Below, piece after piece: positions 23,608 through 35,065 of a stretch of DNA of 49,792 bases. Origin of the DNA: Clostridia bacterium (GTDB lineage Bacteria > Bacillota > Clostridia > Christensenellales > UBA3700); NCBI GenBank assembly GCA_029060065.1, contig JAIDUT010000044.1:1-49792 (forward strand). The letters run 5' to 3'. Position 1 is the stretch's first letter. Every line of letters begins with the position of its first letter. A program made the translations under genes and the position numbers. The notes beneath the pieces were generated by a model. That model saw only the letters and a list, made by a program, of their open reading frames with translations, ran no database searches and was not told the origin of the DNA.

Positions 23608-23713
23608 TATTATACTATTTTACCAATTCTAACCGCTAATATAAATCGAATATTGACTAATACCGCCCAGTCGACTATAATGATAATACTAATAAACAAT
23701 ATTTGGAGAAATT

Positions 23714-24004
23714 ATGGGAATAGTAGTTCATATTTATTACACGGGCAAAGACGGAAGCGCAAGAAAATTTGCTGAAGAGATGATTTCAAGCGGAATCGTA
23801 GACGCCGTAAGGGCTAAAGAAGGAAATCTGAAATATGATTATTACTTCCCTATAGACGATAAGGAAACAGTTTTGCTTATCGATAAATGGACTAATCAAC
23901 AAGCATTGGATATGCACCATAAATCTGATCTTATGCCAAGAATTGCCGATTTAAGAACTAAATATAAACTTAAAATGAGTGTTGAAAAATTTGAATATGT
24001 TTAA
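23714..24004 (+). CDS. Antibiotic-biosynthesis-monooxygenase-like (ABM fold) protein
   Basis: 96 residues, MGIVVHIYYTGKDGSARKFA, with the YYFPIDDKETVLLIDKW segment and DMHHKSDLMPRIADL typical of YgiN-type ABM proteins, small dimeric ferredoxin-like folds. Substrate cannot be told. GGAG seven bases upstream supports the start. It is the first host gene right of the element and ends overlapping the stop of the convergent ZIP gene by four bases. A TTGACT (in the element) and TATTAT (host side) pair with an 18-bp spacer at 23581-23610 may drive it. Confidence 0.85.
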   Translation: MGIVVHIYYTGKDGSARKFAEEMISSGIVDAVRAKEGNLKYDYYFPIDDKETVLLIDKWTNQQALDMHHKSDLMPRIADLRTKYKLKMSVEKFEYV

Positions 24005-24873
24005 TAACTTACCAACAAAAAGCCTACTAACACACCGATAAATACCGAAAGCGCAGGCAATTTGCTTTTCCACATCAATATCGACTCCGGCAATAATTCG
24101 CCGAATACCACATATAACATTGCACCGCTTGCAAAGCCTAGCGAAAGTACGAGCATAATGGCATTTATACCGCCAAGCGCATAGCCCAGCAATGCTCCCA
24201 ATACCGTCGGCAATCCGCTTAACGCCGTCAATAATATCGCCTTGAATTTACCCATACCTCCCGAAATCAACGGCACTGATACCGCCATCCCTTCGGGAAC
24301 GTTATGTAAGCCTATAACTATTGCCATAATAAATCCCGTACTTGAAAAAAGATTGGCTGTCAAATCTTTTTCCATTGCGTACGACGCGCCTATTACCATA
24401 CCTTCCGGTAGATTATGTAATGCTATAGCTACCATCATAACAAGCCCTGCAATAAATAGATTGGACCTAGAATTGTTCGCCCCGTCTTTATGGCACTCAA
24501 AGTGATCTGCGTGTATTAATTCGTCAAGATCGTCGGCTGTCGAAGGATGATTTTTGTCTATATGCTTTACTTCTTTGTTGGCGTGCTTGTCAATGACGTG
24601 ATTAAGCATATATACCACGGCGTAACCTACAATTACTGCCAATACTACAATAATAGGAGTATACGAAGGTAATGTTCCCTCTTTCATCATTTCTACAGGT
24701 TGGCTCATAAGGTCAAAGCAAACTACGGCAAGCATTATGCCTCCTGCAAATGACAGCAAAAGCGACACGATCTTATTAGACTCCCGACGCAATATTGCGC
24801 CTATCGCTCCGCCAAGTCCCGTGCCTAGCACTCCTGATATTAAAGTGATAATTATTATTGCTAAATAATTCAT
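24001..24873 (-). CDS. ZIP-family metal transporter
   Basis: 290 residues, about eight membrane segments. The two ZIP signatures HNLPEGMVIGA and HNVPEGMAVS are intact; a cytoplasmic His/Asp-rich loop (VIDKHANKEVKHIDKNHPS, ADHFECHKDG) sits between segments 3 and 4. Family members import zinc or other divalent metals, and the ZupT-like length fits. It begins 6 bp after the ligA stop on the same strand, so it is probably co-transcribed with ligA. Confidence 0.9.
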   Translation of the reverse strand: MNYLAIIIITLISGVLGTGLGGAIGAILRRESNKIVSLLLSFAGGIMLAVVCFDLMSQPVEMMKEGTLPSYTPIIVVLAVIVGYAVVYMLNHVIDKHANKEVKHIDKNHPSTADDLDELIHADHFECHKDGANNSRSNLFIAGLVMMVAIALHNLPEGMVIGASYAMEKDLTANLFSSTGFIMAIVIGLHNVPEGMAVSVPLISGGMGKFKAILLTALSGLPTVLGALLGYALGGINAIMLVLSLGFASGAMLYVVFGELLPESILMWKSKLPALSVFIGVLVGFLLVSY

Positions 24874-24879
24874 AAGTTT

Positions 24880-26862
<1,983 letters not shown>

Positions 26863-26916
26863 TTATATTTTTTCCGTTGGCAGAAGTTATATTCATTGAC
26901 GGCATAACGTTGAGAT

Positions 26917-29151
26917 TTACTCTACTACCTTGATTGGCGCTAAGCGTAGATTAAAGACCTTTACGCCCAATTTAGGAAATTCTATCTTTGCATTTTCGCC
27001 TGTGATTGCGATAATTTTACCTTGACCGAATCGGGAATGTTCTACATTCATACCTACCTTGAAAACCGAAGTATCTTTTGACTGCGGTGTTTGCGCGCTC
27101 ACGCTCTTTGCAAAGGCTGGCGTAGACGCGTAATTTTTCATCAACTTCTTCATTTCTTGAATTTTGTTGTAATTACTGTAAGCTGACTTCTGCGGTATTT
27201 CTTGGTAGCCGTCGAAGTCGTTGCGGAAGTCGCGCATAATATTGTTTACGCTACTTCTTGTAGTAGGCTCTTGTATAAAGCCTCCTTCCTTAAGAAAACG
27301 CGACGGCATACAATAATCTCTGTGCCCGTATCTAAATCGCGACTGCGCGTTGGTGAGATACAGCCTCTCTCTCGCTCTCGTCACAGCGACATACATAATA
27401 CGCCTTTCTTCTTGGTCGTCGTCCTCTCTCAAACTTGGGAATATGCCCTCCTCAAGTCCTACTATAAAACAGCATTTGTATTCCAGACCCTTTACGCCGT
27501 GAACTGTAGCCAAAGTGATACAATTTTCTATCGGCTGGTCGGTATCTGTCACGAGTGACACCGACTGTAAATACTCGTCGAGTTTGCTATCCACGTTGTC
27601 CTTGCAATACTCCTTAACGGATGTGATATACTCGTCGATATTATCCAATCTGTTTTTATCCTCTTCGTCTTTAGGGTCGTATTGACTTGCGAAATTGACG
27701 AAAGAATTTACAAAATCTATATAGTCGGCAAGTGGCATATTAGCTCTTTCTTTCAAGACGGCAACCACTTCTGAAAAGCCTTTTATCTTACTCTTTATAG
27801 TCGACGTAAGCGGTAGGTTGTCAACGTTGAGAATACCTTGCATAAGAGACACTCTGCTGATAGCGCACGCCTCGATGAGCTTTTGTACAGCGGTGTCGCC
27901 TATACCTCTCTTAGGTACGTTGATAACTCTTAAAATACTCTCGCTGTCATTGGGATTGGAAACGAATTTGAGATACGCCAAAAAGTCCTTGACTTCTTTT
28001 CTCTCAAAGAACTTGTTGCCTCCGATGAGTTTGTAGGGATAATTGTAAAGAGCCAACTTCTCTTCAAAGGACCTTGTCAACATACTTGCGCGTACCAAAA
28101 TTGCAAAGTCTTTGTAGTCGTATCCATCGCTGTTGATAAGATTGGAAATTTGCTCCAACACATAGTCGGCTTCTATTTTTTCGTCGTAACAACTCCTGTA
28201 AATTACTCTTGCGCCCTTATCGCCGTCAGTCCAAAGAGTCTTTTCCATTCGCGAGGAATTATTGGCGATAATCTTATTGGCAACTTCCAATATATTTTTC
28301 GTCGAGCGGTAATTCTGCTCAAGTTTGTATATTCTGCAACCTTGAAAATTCTGCGTGAACTTGCGAATATTGGAAACGTCTGCCCAACGCCAACCGTATA
28401 TACTCTGGTCGTCGTCGCCCACGGCAAATATATTCCCGTACTTATTGGCAAGCAATCTAACCAAAGTGTATTGAATTTTGTTGGTGTCTTGGAACTCGTC
28501 GACGTGAATATACTTGAACCATTCCTGATACTTATCAAGCACGTCCTTGTGAGTGGCAAACAAAAGCAATGTCTTATATAGCAAGTCGTCAAAGTCTAAA
28601 GCGTTGTTCTCTCTGAGTTCTTTCTCGTACCTTTCGTATACGGTAGCAATAAGTTGCCCCTCGGGTTCGCCTTTAAGTCTTGGAGCATATTCTTTAGCGC
28701 TCAACGCTTGGTTTTTGGCATTGGATATATGCCACTTGATAGTCTTTTTGTATTCCTTGTTGTCCTCAATCTCCATAACTTTGAGAATACGCGCAATTAC
28801 TTTTTTGCTGTCCTCGTCGTCGTATATTGAAAAATTGGAGTTAAAGTCGCCAAGTTTGGAGATATCGTTGCGAAGAATTTTGGCGCAAAGCGAGTGAAAA
28901 GTAGATATAGTCATACCACCGCGACCGGTAACCTGAGTAATACGCTCTCTCATTTCGCCCGCGGCTTTGTTGGTAAAAGTAATCGCTAAAATATTGCGCG
29001 GGTCAACGCCCTCTTTTTCAATAAGATAAGCTATACGGTACGTCAAAACTCTCGTCTTACCGCTTCCCGCTCCCGCAAGCACCAATACCGCGCCCTGCGT
29101 ATCCTCTACAGGCAAAATCTGCGCGCTATTCAACAAAGATTTATAATCCAT
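26917..29151 (-). CDS. pcrA: ATP-dependent DNA helicase PcrA (UvrD family)
   Basis: 3'-5' DNA helicase for repair and plasmid replication. 744 residues: Walker A AGAGSGKTR (about 26-34), VDEFQDTN (about 218), QSIYGWRWADV, and the later motifs YVAVTRARERLY (motif VI). The C-terminal GMNVEHSRFGQGKII segment is the usual RNA-polymerase-binding tail. In some rolling-circle replicons PcrA is the host helicase used by Rep, so it may serve the neighbouring provirus. No good ribosome site is seen. Confidence 0.96.
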   Translation of the reverse strand: MDYKSLLNSAQILPVEDTQGAVLVLAGAGSGKTRVLTYRIAYLIEKEGVDPRNILAITFTNKAAGEMRERITQVTGRGGMTISTFHSLCAKILRNDISKLGDFNSNFSIYDDEDSKKVIARILKVMEIEDNKEYKKTIKWHISNAKNQALSAKEYAPRLKGEPEGQLIATVYERYEKELRENNALDFDDLLYKTLLLFATHKDVLDKYQEWFKYIHVDEFQDTNKIQYTLVRLLANKYGNIFAVGDDDQSIYGWRWADVSNIRKFTQNFQGCRIYKLEQNYRSTKNILEVANKIIANNSSRMEKTLWTDGDKGARVIYRSCYDEKIEADYVLEQISNLINSDGYDYKDFAILVRASMLTRSFEEKLALYNYPYKLIGGNKFFERKEVKDFLAYLKFVSNPNDSESILRVINVPKRGIGDTAVQKLIEACAISRVSLMQGILNVDNLPLTSTIKSKIKGFSEVVAVLKERANMPLADYIDFVNSFVNFASQYDPKDEEDKNRLDNIDEYITSVKEYCKDNVDSKLDEYLQSVSLVTDTDQPIENCITLATVHGVKGLEYKCCFIVGLEEGIFPSLREDDDQEERRIMYVAVTRARERLYLTNAQSRFRYGHRDYCMPSRFLKEGGFIQEPTTRSSVNNIMRDFRNDFDGYQEIPQKSAYSNYNKIQEMKKLMKNYASTPAFAKSVSAQTPQSKDTSVFKVGMNVEHSRFGQGKIIAITGENAKIEFPKLGVKVFNLRLAPIKVVE

Positions 29152-29280
29152 AAATACTTCAACCCTAAAAACTTAATGTACTTATTATATAATAAAAGAG
29201 ACGAAAACTCAACTGTTTTGTTTCTTGGATAAATAATTATTTATTTCTTATCGATAGAAAAAACGTAAATTTTATGGCAT

Positions 29281-29301
29281 AAAAAAGAGGCTTACGCCTC
29301 T
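29281..29301 (-). terminator. Terminator of rpsU
   Basis: On the minus strand AGAGGC, GTAA loop, GCCTCT followed by six T (29281-29286). Six-bp GC-rich stem with T-run right after the rpsU stop. Confidence 0.85.
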
Positions 29302-29305
29302 GTTT

Positions 29306-29485
29306 TTATGCCTTGTACATACGCTTACGCGCAGCTTCAGCTTTCTTCTTACGCTTTACGCTTGGCTTTTCGTAAGCCTCTTTCTTACGGAGGTCACCGA
29401 TAATGCCGTCTCTTGCGCACTTACGCTTAAATCTTCTAATAGCGCTGTCCAAAGACTCGTTCTCACCTACTTTAACTGTTGACAT
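29306..29485 (-). CDS. rpsU: 30S ribosomal protein S21
   Basis: 59 residues, just below usual ORF cut-offs. [20 protein letters not shown] followed by [20 protein letters not shown] is the S21 signature and the basic C-terminus ([16 protein letters not shown]) is typical. It binds the 30S platform near the 3' end of 16S rRNA. GGAGGCGAT precedes the ATG. Its own terminator follows. Confidence 0.96.
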   Translation of the reverse strand: MSTVKVGENESLDSAIRRFKRKCARDGIIGDLRKKEAYEKPSVKRKKKAEAARKRMYKA

Positions 29486-29566
29486 TTTATCGCCTCCTTT
29501 CCCTAATCGGCTTAATTACTTGAATATTATTACACAATATAAAAATCTTGTCAACAAAATCTTTTA

Positions 29567-29965
29567 TTAAATTTTCAACTTCTTGCAAATCTCTTCAAGG
29601 TCAAGCTCTTTCTTATCCTTTAGCGCCCAAATATCAATACCGTCGCCCGCTTTTCTGGGAATAACGTGCAAGTGCAAATGGAATACCGTCTGCTGAGCGC
29701 TTTCTCCGCTTGCGTTGAGTATGTTCACGCCCTCGAAACCGCAATTCTCTACGAAGTGACGAGATATTTTTTGCGCCGTAGCGATAGTGGCTTTTAGATA
29801 CTCTTCGTCGCAATCCAGTATATTCGTACAATGCTTCTTAGGTATTACCAAAGTATGCCCGTAACTGTCGCAAGCTATGTCCAAAAATGCGTACGTCTTA
29901 TCGTCCTCGTATATTTTATAAGAGGGAATTTCGCCCTTTATAATTTTGCAAAAAATACAATCCAT
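29567..29965 (-). CDS. HIT-family hydrolase
   Basis: 132 residues. CIFCKIIKGEIPSYKIYED and the histidine triad HLHLHVIPR (about 97-105) identify a HinT/Fhit-like nucleoside phosphoramidase of the histidine triad family. AAGGAGAG precedes the ATG. It follows mtaB with a 20-bp gap. Confidence 0.93.
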   Translation of the reverse strand: MDCIFCKIIKGEIPSYKIYEDDKTYAFLDIACDSYGHTLVIPKKHCTNILDCDEEYLKATIATAQKISRHFVENCGFEGVNILNASGESAQQTVFHLHLHVIPRKAGDGIDIWALKDKKELDLEEICKKLKI

Positions 29966-29986
29966 ATTACTCTCCTTGATATAAAT

Positions 29987-31249
29987 TTATACCGTTTTGT
30001 CCATATTTTTTAATACTCTGCAATAGGCTATGCCGTCTTGCGCTTTTTCAACTTTAACGTCATATAAGCAATCGCTTTGTCCGCCCTGAATATAGCACTT
30101 TATGTATTGCGTAGAATAACCGCACATATATCCTTGCTCCATATCTTCAGTGAGAAGTTGCAACGTCTTGCCGACAAAACTTTCTACGTACTCTTGGCGT
30201 TTTTTCTCCGCTACTTTTATCGCCCTGTTTACTCTGTCTTTTACTACGCTTTGGGACAACAACTTGTACCTAGTTACGTTCGTACCCTCTCTTGGCGAAT
30301 AGCCGAATATGTGCATTTGCGCAAAGCCTACTCTGTCGATAAACTCAAGAGTACGCTCAAAGCTCTCCTCGTCTTCAGTGGGGAAACCGCAAATGAGATC
30401 CGTGGTGATAGCGCAGTGTGGAAAATACTCGCGTATGAGATTTACCTTTTCAAGATATTCGGCGGTGGTATAATGCCTGTTCATCTTTTTGAGAACGCCG
30501 TCCTCTCCGCTCTGCAAAGAAAGGTGAAATTGCGGACAGAATTTTTTTAGATTTTTTAGAGCGCCGAGCAAATTATCGTCAATTACGTTCACTTCCAAAG
30601 ACCCAAGGCGGATTCTGCAATCTATATCGCTTAAAGCGCATATAAGCGTAGCTAAATCGCAATCTATGTTCTTTCCGTATGACGAAATATCAATGCCAGT
30701 AATCGTGATTTCTTTGCTCTTGCTCTCCAAGTTTTTGCACTCTTCGACAACGCTCTCGATACCCCTTGAACGACTTCTTCCCCTGACGTAAGGAATAAGA
30801 CAATATGAGCAGTAATTATCGCAACCGTCCTGAATCTTGACGTACGCTCTCGTACGCACTACCTCGGCGGAAAAATCATCCTCATATTCTTTCGGAAGAG
30901 CCTCCACCAAAACTCCGCTCTCTTGCAACATATCCGCCAACTTTCCTTTACGCGCGTTGCCTATTACGAAAGTCACGTTATCCTTTGTGGAAAATTGATT
31001 GGGATTGTTTTGCGAAGCGCAACCGCAAACGACTACCTTGGCATTGGGATTAAGTTTAAGACACCTGCTGACGCATTGGCGCGACTTGCGTTCCGCCTCG
31101 TTGGTGACGGCGCAAGTATTGAGGACGTATAAATCTGCGTATACCAAATCCTCGCTCACCTCGTACCCTCTTTCTTTGAGCGTCTTTAGCAAGCTATCAC
31201 ATTCGTATTTATTAACTTTACATCCCAAATTGTATACAACTATTTTCAT
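29987..31249 (-). CDS. mtaB: tRNA t6A37 methylthiotransferase
   Basis: Radical SAM enzyme that methylthiolates t6A37 in tRNA. 420 residues: N-terminal MTTase domain (YNLGCKVNKYECDSL, cysteines CAVTN, CGCASQ), radical-SAM CDNYCSYCLIPYVRG at about 141-155, and C-terminal TRAM. The MtaB (not MiaB) subtype is suggested by the GCKVN start and the CSYC spacing. It is followed by the HIT gene. Confidence 0.92.
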   Translation of the reverse strand: MKIVVYNLGCKVNKYECDSLLKTLKERGYEVSEDLVYADLYVLNTCAVTNEAERKSRQCVSRCLKLNPNAKVVVCGCASQNNPNQFSTKDNVTFVIGNARKGKLADMLQESGVLVEALPKEYEDDFSAEVVRTRAYVKIQDGCDNYCSYCLIPYVRGRSRSRGIESVVEECKNLESKSKEITITGIDISSYGKNIDCDLATLICALSDIDCRIRLGSLEVNVIDDNLLGALKNLKKFCPQFHLSLQSGEDGVLKKMNRHYTTAEYLEKVNLIREYFPHCAITTDLICGFPTEDEESFERTLEFIDRVGFAQMHIFGYSPREGTNVTRYKLLSQSVVKDRVNRAIKVAEKKRQEYVESFVGKTLQLLTEDMEQGYMCGYSTQYIKCYIQGGQSDCLYDVKVEKAQDGIAYCRVLKNMDKTV

Positions 31250-31274
31250 AATACTATGCCGTATCTCTTCTTAT

Positions 31275-32003
31275 TTAGCCTTGTAAATCTCCCATTTCGT
31301 ACATAATCAGAGCTGAGGCGATTATCGACGCTGTTTCGCATCTTAAGATGCGTTTTCCAAGCGAAACAACTTGACCTTTTTTTGCGATGATTTCCTCAAC
31401 TTCTTCAGGGGCAAATCCGCCCTCGCTACCGATTATCAAAGCAATTTTTTTGCCTTTATCCAAACCTTTTACGTCGGATATTTTTCCGATTTCTGCATGT
31501 TCGTATGGAATAATTACAGTATCGTATTCGTCAAGATTGTTTAGCAAACCGTCAAAATCCAAAAGTTCGCCCACCTGCGCCTTTCTTGCGCGACCGCACT
31601 GCTTGCAAGCCTCTAAAGCTATTCTATTTGCTCTTTGGAAATTGAATTTGCTTTCATTGACGTATTTTGACATAAAAGGAACTATCTTCTCCACGCCGAG
31701 TTCTACGCACTTCTGCGTAATTAAATCCAATTTATCTCCCTTTGGCAATGCTTGAAAGAGCGTCACACTTGCAGGAGCTTTGCACTCATTGTCAATGACT
31801 TTCTCAACTTCGGCTTTAGCGTACTCCTTGCACATTTCTCTGATAACGCAATAATAATCCTTGCCGTCGTCAAGGTTGACGATTATTTGATAGCCGACCT
31901 TGTGTCGCAATACCTTGCTCATATGGACATATTCTTCGCCGTCCACTATTATGTATCTGCCGTCAAAATTCTCGACGTCTGCAAAAAATCTCTTAATTTC
32001 CAT
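31275..32003 (-). CDS. rsmE: 16S rRNA m3U1498 methyltransferase
   Basis: SPOUT methyltransferase for U1498. 242 residues: PUA-like N-terminus (MEIKRFFADVEN... HMSKVLRHKVG), and C-terminal knot motifs IGSEGGFAPEEVEE and LGKRILRCETASI. It begins 6 bp after the prmA stop, forming the common prmA-rsmE pair of Bacillota. Confidence 0.95.
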   Translation of the reverse strand: MEIKRFFADVENFDGRYIIVDGEEYVHMSKVLRHKVGYQIIVNLDDGKDYYCVIREMCKEYAKAEVEKVIDNECKAPASVTLFQALPKGDKLDLITQKCVELGVEKIVPFMSKYVNESKFNFQRANRIALEACKQCGRARKAQVGELLDFDGLLNNLDEYDTVIIPYEHAEIGKISDVKGLDKGKKIALIIGSEGGFAPEEVEEIIAKKGQVVSLGKRILRCETASIIASALIMYEMGDLQG

Positions 32004-32009
32004 ATTTGT

Positions 32010-32939
32010 TTATTTACCTAACTTAAACGCTACCCATTCGCCCATATTTACACGCTCGATTATCTTATATCCCGCATTGATAAAGGCATTTTTTACATCG
32101 TCTTCTCTCTTGAGAATTATTCCGGATATTATTACCACTCCGTCGTTTTTCAAATAATCTCCCAGCGTAGCCGACAAAGTAATAAGCACGTCTGCCGTAA
32201 TATTGGCAAGCACTATATCAAACTTGCCTGTCGTCTTATCAAGTAGATTGGCATTGTCGACTTTGAGCTTGTCCGACAAGTCATTTAGCATAGCATTAGC
32301 CTTTGCAGACTTGACCGCATTGTCGTCAATATCGTACGCTTCGACGAATTTTGCGCCGAGTTTTGCCGACGCAAGCGCTAAAATTCCGCTTCCCGTGCCT
32401 ACATCTATTACGCTCTTACCCTCTATGCCTAAAGCCTGCAAAAGCTGTAAACACATCTTGGTACTCTCGTGTTCGCCCGTGCCGAAAGCCATGCCCGGGT
32501 CAATCTTTACGATGTGCTCGCCGTCTTGGGGTATGTAATCTATCCACTCGGGAACTATAGTAATTCTGCCTGCGTGAATAGGCTTATAATTCTCCTTCCA
32601 GCTCTCAACCCAATCGTTGTCGTCGACTACAGTCTTGGATACATCAAGACTTCCGAAATCAAAAGGACAGTTTGTCCTCAAAAAGTCAAGTTTTTCGTCT
32701 ATCAATGCCTTTACGCTTTCAAAGCCGTCAACGGGAAAATAACCTTTGACTTGAGCTTTGCCGTCGTCATTTATGAGATGCTCGTCCATATAGTCCCATA
32801 TCACGCCATTGGCGGAAAGTTCCAAAAGGTCTTTTGGGTCATAAATCCCAATGCCGTTACTCCCCGCTTCGGTGAGTATGTCGGCTACCAATTCGCTTGC
32901 TTCGCTGGTGGTATCTACTGTAATTTCATAATACTTCAT
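32010..32939 (-). CDS. prmA: Ribosomal protein L11 methyltransferase
   Basis: 309 residues. The SAM-binding DVGTGSGILALASAKLGA lies at about 180, and MAFGTGEHESTKMC just before it is the PrmA signature. Methylates lysines and the N-terminus of L11. AGAGGAT precedes the ATG, which shares one base with the stop of the upstream gene, a tight operon arrangement. Confidence 0.95.
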   Translation of the reverse strand: MKYYEITVDTTSEASELVADILTEAGSNGIGIYDPKDLLELSANGVIWDYMDEHLINDDGKAQVKGYFPVDGFESVKALIDEKLDFLRTNCPFDFGSLDVSKTVVDDNDWVESWKENYKPIHAGRITIVPEWIDYIPQDGEHIVKIDPGMAFGTGEHESTKMCLQLLQALGIEGKSVIDVGTGSGILALASAKLGAKFVEAYDIDDNAVKSAKANAMLNDLSDKLKVDNANLLDKTTGKFDIVLANITADVLITLSATLGDYLKNDGVVIISGIILKREDDVKNAFINAGYKIIERVNMGEWVAFKLGK

Positions 32940-33739
32940 TATTTATCCTCTTGGTCAGTTTCTCTCTTTTCATTTGTACTTGTGTGAGTGATACAAGTGT
33001 TCGCGCCGTTATCTTCACTGGCAATTACGTCTTGCTTTACGTCATTTTTTTCTTCTTTGACCATATTCTCTACAGCATTAACTTCTTGATTTTGAGCCGT
33101 CTGAGCTTGCTTTTTGTTTTTGACCATTTTTATTACTGTCCTAGCTATGAATAGCAACAAGACCAGAATTACTATAATAAAGAAAATATCGAGTATGATA
33201 TTCATATACGCCGAAAGGAAAAACGCAAGCAAGGTGACTATTGCTCCTGCCGTCAAATTGCCGAGCCATACCATTATCATTGATTTCCAAAACGGTAAAT
33301 CTATAAAAGTTGCTATAGCGCTACCCGTCCATACTCCCGTCAAAGGTATCGGGAAAGCTACGAAGAGATATACCCCAAGCATTTTCTTCCGCTCAAGCCG
33401 TTTTAATTCTTCGCCTGTCAAAGCGGTATTTCCCTCTTTGCCAAGGACTTTCAATGCCTTTCCCTTAAAGCCATCCTCTATAGCCTGCGCAAGTGAAGCA
33501 AAAATCTTAAACTTCTTCATCCAGTTTAGCACAGGGCGTAATATCAATAAAAGTATAGGCGAAACAATTGCGGATCCTGCCCAAGCAAGCGCAAAGGCTA
33601 TGATAGGCTTAATTCCCATAGTAATTGCCGCAGGTATAGCCCCGCGCAGTTCAACTATCGGTATCATTGATATCAAAACCGTAGTCAAATAATCATTGCC
33701 GATAAGTTGTCGCACTGCTTCTATAATCTTCTCTGTCAC
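32939..33739 (-). CDS. COG2426-type small multi-drug export/membrane protein
   Basis: 266 residues: about six membrane segments in the first 190, starting LTTVLISMIPIVELRGAIPAAI with PIVELRGAIP typical of COG2426 putative small multidrug export proteins. A charged, polar C-terminal tail (about 215-266) is unusually long for this family. It starts with GTG at 33739 behind AAGGAG. It overlaps the prmA start, so translation is coupled. Confidence 0.82.
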   Translation of the reverse strand: MTEKIIEAVRQLIGNDYLTTVLISMIPIVELRGAIPAAITMGIKPIIAFALAWAGSAIVSPILLLILRPVLNWMKKFKIFASLAQAIEDGFKGKALKVLGKEGNTALTGEELKRLERKKMLGVYLFVAFPIPLTGVWTGSAIATFIDLPFWKSMIMVWLGNLTAGAIVTLLAFFLSAYMNIILDIFFIIVILVLLLFIARTVIKMVKNKKQAQTAQNQEVNAVENMVKEEKNDVKQDVIASEDNGANTCITHTSTNEKRETDQEDK

Positions 33740-33884
33740 GTCTACTCCTTATAACCAATAATATGTATAATTATATGCGTTGCACCTTTCCGATATATCT
33801 AAATTTTGGTCAATTTACCTACTTGATATTAACTGTTCAATAGCTTGATTGTTAATTTATATTAAATATATTATATAATTTTCC

Positions 33885-33913
33885 TTGCAATCAGTCAATA
33901 AAACGGATAAACT
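33885..33913 (+). promoter_or_regulatory. Promoter of ttcA giving a leaderless mRNA
   Basis: TTGCAA (33885-33890), 17 bp, TAAACT (33908-33913), then six bases to the ATG at 33920. No Shine-Dalgarno is present, consistent with a leaderless start. Confidence 0.5.
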
Positions 33914-33919
33914 AAATAT

Positions 33920-34666
33920 ATGCAAAAATTATTATCGTTGACAAGAAAAGCTATCGCCGACTATGGCATGATTCAAAACGGTGACAAAATTGCCGTGGGA
34001 CTGTCGGGCGGGAAAGACAGTATGGCATTGCTCGCCATACTCTCTGCGTATAAAAAATTCGCTCCAGAAAAATTTGATTTGGTGGCTATCAATATAGATT
34101 TAGGTCTAAACGCAGATGTAAACGAAATACAGGCGACTAGAGAATACTGTCATAGCGTTGGCGTTGAATTTATTGTCGAAAATACGCAAATTTACGATAT
34201 AATTGTGGAAAGAGGTGAAAAAAGTCCTTGCTCCTTGTGTTCAAAAATGCGCAGAGGCGCGCTAAACAGCATAGCCAAGCAATACGGTTGCAATAAGTTG
34301 GCGCTTGGTCATCACGCAGACGACGTCTTGGAAACTTTTTTATTGAGTTTTATTTATGAAGGCAGAATTTCTACTTTTATGCCTGTAAGCCATATGGATA
34401 GAAGCAATATTACTCTAATTCGACCGTTTATCTACGTCGAAGAAAAATATCTGTCTGGACTTGCAAGAAGATATAATTTGCCAATCATCCACAATCCTTG
34501 TCCGCAAGATAAGAACACTAAACGCGAGGACGTCAAAAAATTAGTGGAAAGTCTTGACGAAAAATACGCATGCAAACAGCTTATGCTATCCGCGCTCTTC
34601 CATCCTGAACGTAATAATCTGTGGGATAAAATTAAAGGAATAATTAATACAAACAATAAGGAATAG
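33920..34666 (+). CDS. ttcA: TtcA-family tRNA thiolation PP-loop protein
   Basis: 248 residues. The PP-loop GLSGGKDSMALL (about 28-39), the redox CSLCSKMRRG and ALGHHADDVLETF mark TtcA-type enzymes, which add sulfur to C32 of tRNA using an iron-sulfur cluster. Some paralogues have other tRNA or cofactor targets. The promoter ends six bases before the ATG and there is no ribosome site. It is the only rightward gene in this block; a terminator overlaps its stop codon. Confidence 0.88.
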   Translation: MQKLLSLTRKAIADYGMIQNGDKIAVGLSGGKDSMALLAILSAYKKFAPEKFDLVAINIDLGLNADVNEIQATREYCHSVGVEFIVENTQIYDIIVERGEKSPCSLCSKMRRGALNSIAKQYGCNKLALGHHADDVLETFLLSFIYEGRISTFMPVSHMDRSNITLIRPFIYVEEKYLSGLARRYNLPIIHNPCPQDKNTKREDVKKLVESLDEKYACKQLMLSALFHPERNNLWDKIKGIINTNNKE

Positions 34667-34690
34667 TCAAAAAAAACTATTCCTATTTTG
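34659..34690 (+). terminator. Terminator overlapping the ttcA stop
   Basis: AGGAATAGT (34659-34667) pairs with ACTATTCCT (34676-34684), loop of mostly A, followed by ATTTTG. The TAG stop lies in the left arm. It may also stop leftward transcripts. Confidence 0.6.
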
Positions 34691-34697
34691 TCCATAT

Positions 34698-34970
34698 TTA
34701 TATTTTTTTAACAGAGTTTTTATTCTTTTGCTGATAGAGTTTTTTGGTACTCTCTCCGCCCCTTAGATGTCTTACCGATAAGTTATATTCGAGAACTTTT
34801 CTTACGTCTTCATACAAATCAATATCGATATATTTTAATTTGGTATTAACGTAGCTATGTATTGCGCTTTTGCTAATGCCAAAGACTTGCGCGCACTGAC
34901 GCACCGTACATTTATTCTCCAATATATAATTAGCAATTGATACAATAATTTGGTCGCTATAGTCACGCAT
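34698..34970 (-). CDS. spoIIID: SpoIIID sporulation transcription regulator
   Basis: 90 residues. The sequence CTVRQCAQVFGISKSAIHSY with KVLEYNLSVRHLRGGESTKK follows the SpoIIID pattern closely (TVRQ-A-vFGvSKS-vH; EyN-a-RH-RGGE). It is a DNA-binding HTH regulator acting in the mother cell after engulfment. GAGGTGG precedes the ATG. Its presence suggests a spore-forming or formerly spore-forming host. Confidence 0.93.
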   Translation of the reverse strand: MRDYSDQIIVSIANYILENKCTVRQCAQVFGISKSAIHSYVNTKLKYIDIDLYEDVRKVLEYNLSVRHLRGGESTKKLYQQKNKNSVKKI

Positions 34971-35065
34971 ATTCCACCTCGCAAATATCCTATGCGGAGA
35001 ATATGCGATATATGACGGAACTTGAGCGGATTGTATTCTTAGCCGGCTATCGCAATAACGTTAGC

